Shown here: piece after piece, positions 62,901 to 64,000 of the stretch
How the letters are laid out: each line of letters begins with the position of its first letter
Numbering within the stretch: the stretch's first letter is position 1
Origin: Liolophura sinensis
Lineage: Eukaryota; Mollusca; Polyplacophora; Chitonida; Chitonidae
Length of the DNA: 64,000 nucleotides
Direction: 5' to 3'
Assembly: GCF_032854445.1 (NCBI RefSeq)
Contig: NC_088306.1
Coordinates: 11,467,386 to 11,531,385 of the forward strand
Notes under the pieces: generated by a model
What the model saw: only the letters and a program-made list of their open reading frames with translations
Told to the model about the DNA's origin: nothing
Databases searched by the model: none
Made by a program: the position numbers and the translations under genes

Positions 62901-62917
62901 CCGCTCTGCAGAGCTGA
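54866..62917 (+). CDS. Class C GPCR, metabotropic glutamate receptor-like (whole gene, 2 exons)
   Basis: Cell-surface receptor predicted to bind an amino acid and couple to G proteins. The two exons join in phase 0 to give 881 residues: short N-terminal hydrophobic segment, Venus flytrap domain about 40-490, nine-cysteine domain about 510-570, seven TM helices about 575-840, and a tail of about 55 residues without a Homer motif. Compared from memory with mGlu1, the alpha-amino-acid pocket is kept (S152/S153, S175 for Thr, D195, Y223, D304), as is the Arg that grips the glutamate side chain (R62), but the Lys409 position looks like S422 with R421 beside it. Motifs SRELCY, TRTNRIYRIF and NFNESRFI are family hallmarks. 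The subgroup is unclear; the short tail resembles group II/III. Confidence 0.9.
56942..57620 (+). repeat. Tandem array seeded by the receptor exon 1 splice donor
   Basis: The exon end and donor (56942-57044, 103 bases) recur without difference at 57100-57202, a 158-bp offset. Shorter related units (TAGCCTTCTCACTGATTGTA, GTTCAGGTACGTA, CTCACTGCTGTTCAGCTCAG) continue with growing divergence to about 57620. Several copies keep a usable-looking donor TTCAGGTACG. Stop codons follow in the exon frame. Confidence 0.95.
57621..58374. other. Receptor intron, nothing recognised
   Basis: A short direct repeat AAGTACAAAAGGTCCATATA occurs at 58120 and 58161. No gene. Confidence 0.55.
58375..58620 (+). 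mobile_element. SINE family 2 partial copy and CA-rich tail
   Basis: CTGAGAGGTCAGAGTGCGG, GTTTCAGTATAACGTGACTG, GGTGTCTTCGGCATGATACT, ATGGACTCGCCCTGCC, then ACACACACATATTATGTACA repeated to 58610. Confidence 0.75.
58985..59370. repeat. Degenerate tandem repeat, about 18-bp unit
   Basis: CCACACGAACGATGACTC and variants (CCACACGATCGATGACCC twice running). It creates a spurious 219-codon minus-strand frame. Confidence 0.85.
59565..59705 (-). repeat. Dispersed family R copy, reverse orientation
   Basis: GACCATTTGCCAACTATCAT and CTCTGGGTTTACTCTCTGTG are the complement of the family motifs. Confidence 0.5.
59775..60330. repeat. Minisatellite, forward half of an inverted pair
   Basis: Units such as TGTCAGTTGATACATCC, CCGGGATTTGATATAGCCCT and GAGTTGATATATCCGTGTCA repeat in higher-order order. 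The complement of the unit makes up the array at 60452-60710. Confidence 0.88.
60452..60710. repeat. Minisatellite, reverse half of an inverted pair
   Basis: GGATGTATCAACTAACACG, ATGTATCAACTGACAGGA and similar units are the complement of the 59775-60330 array. The spacer between them is about 120 bp of unique sequence. Confidence 0.88.
60711..61198. other. Receptor intron, nothing recognised
   Basis: No gene or repeat recognised. Confidence 0.5.
61199..61350 (+). mobile_element. SINE family 1, 5'-truncated
   Basis: GGCCGTACGTGGGAAGGTCT to GCGTAAAACACCAATCAAAT. A possible 8-bp target duplication AAAACAGA lies at 61187-61194 and 61351-61358. Confidence 0.93.
61351..62383. other. Receptor intron, 3' part
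   Basis: Reverse scraps of dispersed family R at 61745-61815 and 62055-62115. No gene seen. Confidence 0.5.
62384..62917 (+). CDS. mGluR-like exon 2 (mid TM4 to C-terminus; residues 705-881)
   Basis: Acceptor TGTATTTCAG in phase 0. It encodes the rest of TM4, a short loop with one Cys, TM5 (QYGFLAFLIYNILLVLLC), TM6 (CVYTTLVVWIAFIPTYFTT) and TM7 ending FLYLPKIYATLHF. The Ser/Thr-rich tail ends TDVSALQS and stop TGA at 62915. A variant poly(A) signal ATTAAA lies at 63080-63085. Confidence 0.9.
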   Translation, partial: LCMTITSAVLEQPSPKLTMPVATEKFVELSCELAQYGFLAFLIYNILLVLLCSAFAFKTRKLPDNFNESRFISMCVYTTLVVWIAFIPTYFTTAREYQKTVLLSLALIVNATVALAFLYLPKIYATLHFHDAPGNGGRRGCARNGISGLSTMTSSRIQPTSVYSTQNNETDVSALQS

Positions 62918-63866
62918 TATGATGAGTTGACAATTGACTGATCTTGTGCCATCATTTTGCAAATGGACAGCTGAAACCAAGTGACTTTATTTTATGTTTG
63001 TGTCACAAAAATACAAAGCTCTTGCCTTCAAACTCATTGTTATTTTTCTAAGTCTAAATACTAAAAGCTAAAATGTACCATTAAACGTACGATTTTCCTG
63101 TATGTTACGCGACATTGGCTCAAGTGTAATAGTTAGGTAGCTTAATCAGGGTAGTTAGTGTGAGTGCACTCCACATTTGCGTGGTTCAAACCTTTTCCTT
63201 GTTTCCAACATCTATTTCTTTAATTTCATAATTCATTTTATTTTATTCCATAAATGTGGAAAGGACATGGGATAAAGAAGAAGGGATAAATATCGTAATA
63301 CTTTTCGTCACGAATGTTTACAGAGCTTGTTTACTTGATTGGCTCACAGAGGTTCAATTAGAAAAATCAGCCAGTCAAAACCTACACACGGACCGCACTA
63401 CTTTTTTTTACTATGTGATTTTGTCACCTGCATTTTGGTGACAAAATCATTGCGAAACGACTGAAAGTTTTGCCACAGCAGGTACAATACTCGTAAATAA
63501 ACAACGTACGGGAAATTGTCTACTATACTAAGTTTTGGTCTAAATAAAACTAAACTGAATTAACTGAAATTAAACACCACTGTTATCCAGTAGTGCCAGA
63601 AAGCGACTTGACCAAAAACTTGGTGATCACAATGTACCCTCCACAAAATCATGCAAATAACTGAACACAAAAAACAAACATTGTCTATTAACAATTATAG
63701 CTCAATTCCCGGAAACGAGCGCCGCGAAATATCTAACACTCTTAGCTCTCCTGGCAGTTCTCCCACCCTCGTCCATTTACTGCGACCCCGCATTAACCAC
63801 AAGTCACACTGGTCAAAATTTTACCCGCACTGGTTTAACTTATTGCATCCAACCATGGAGGTGTAT
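62918..63866. other. Downstream of the receptor gene
   Basis: Likely 3' UTR and intergenic DNA. ATTAAA at 63080-63085 may be the poly(A) signal. A perfect 13-bp hairpin lies at 63416-63428 / 63437-63449 (TGATTTTGTCACC and complement, 8-nt loop). Confidence 0.5.
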
Positions 63867-64000
63867 TTATTTATTGATTTGATTGGTGGTTTACGCCGTA
63901 CTCAAGAATATTTCACTGATACGACGGCGAGCATTATGGTGGGAGGAAACCGGGCACACCCACGACCATCCGCAGGTTGCTACCTACCTTCCCACGTATG
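63867..64000 (-). mobile_element. SINE family 1, reverse orientation, cut by window end
   Basis: TTTATTTATTGATTTGATTG, TACGCCGTACTCAAGAATAT, CATTATGGTGGGAGGAAACC and CGACCATCCGCAGGTTGC continue to the last base. Confidence 0.94.

Overview
This is eukaryotic (animal) genomic DNA. It is AT-rich, has long introns with GT-AG splice sites, and carries many short interspersed elements. The main SINE has a tRNA-like head (A box, B box) and a (AAAT)n tail. The SINE style and the two protein families suggest a marine lophotrochozoan such as a mollusc or brachiopod. The species cannot be named from this window.

Two genes are supported, both on the + strand. Gene 1 (7369-45279) is an ABC transporter of subfamily C, closest by eye to ABCC5/MRP5. 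I reconstructed 30 coding exons whose phases all join, giving 1,323 residues: TMD1, NBD1, TMD2, NBD2, with no TMD0. Gene 2 (54866-62917) is a class C GPCR of the metabotropic glutamate receptor family. It has two coding exons and 881 residues: Venus flytrap domain, nine-cysteine domain, seven TM helices and a short tail. Its single intron splits TM4.

Layout: 1-7368 has no gene, only diverged duplications, a foldback element and SINEs. 7369-45279 is the ABCC5-like gene, whose introns hold at least 12 SINE copies, several minisatellites, a foldback element, a strong 40-bp-arm hairpin and TA microsatellites. 45280-54865 is intergenic, with a 200-N gap flanked by matching sequence, a head-to-tail segmental duplication of about 1.6-1.9 kb, and two weak exon-like reading frames. 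54866-62917 is the receptor gene, and its 5.4-kb intron holds arrays and an inverted pair of minisatellites. 62918-64000 is receptor downstream sequence ending in a SINE cut by the window edge.

The most unusual signal is a recurrent one: several tandem repeats begin exactly at a 5' splice site and copy the exon end together with its splice donor. This is clear at ABCC exon 1 (72-bp units), ABCC exon 8 (89/90-bp duplication) and receptor exon 1 (158-bp offset, 103 identical bases). At ABCC exon 24 the junction lies in register with a 19-bp array, and exon 23 is a possible further case. At the three clear sites a downstream copied donor would bring in a stop codon, so only the first donor gives full-length protein.

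The two genes are not known to work together. Human ABCC5 exports glutamate conjugates and cyclic nucleotides, and the neighbour is a glutamate-receptor-like GPCR, but adjacency here may be chance.
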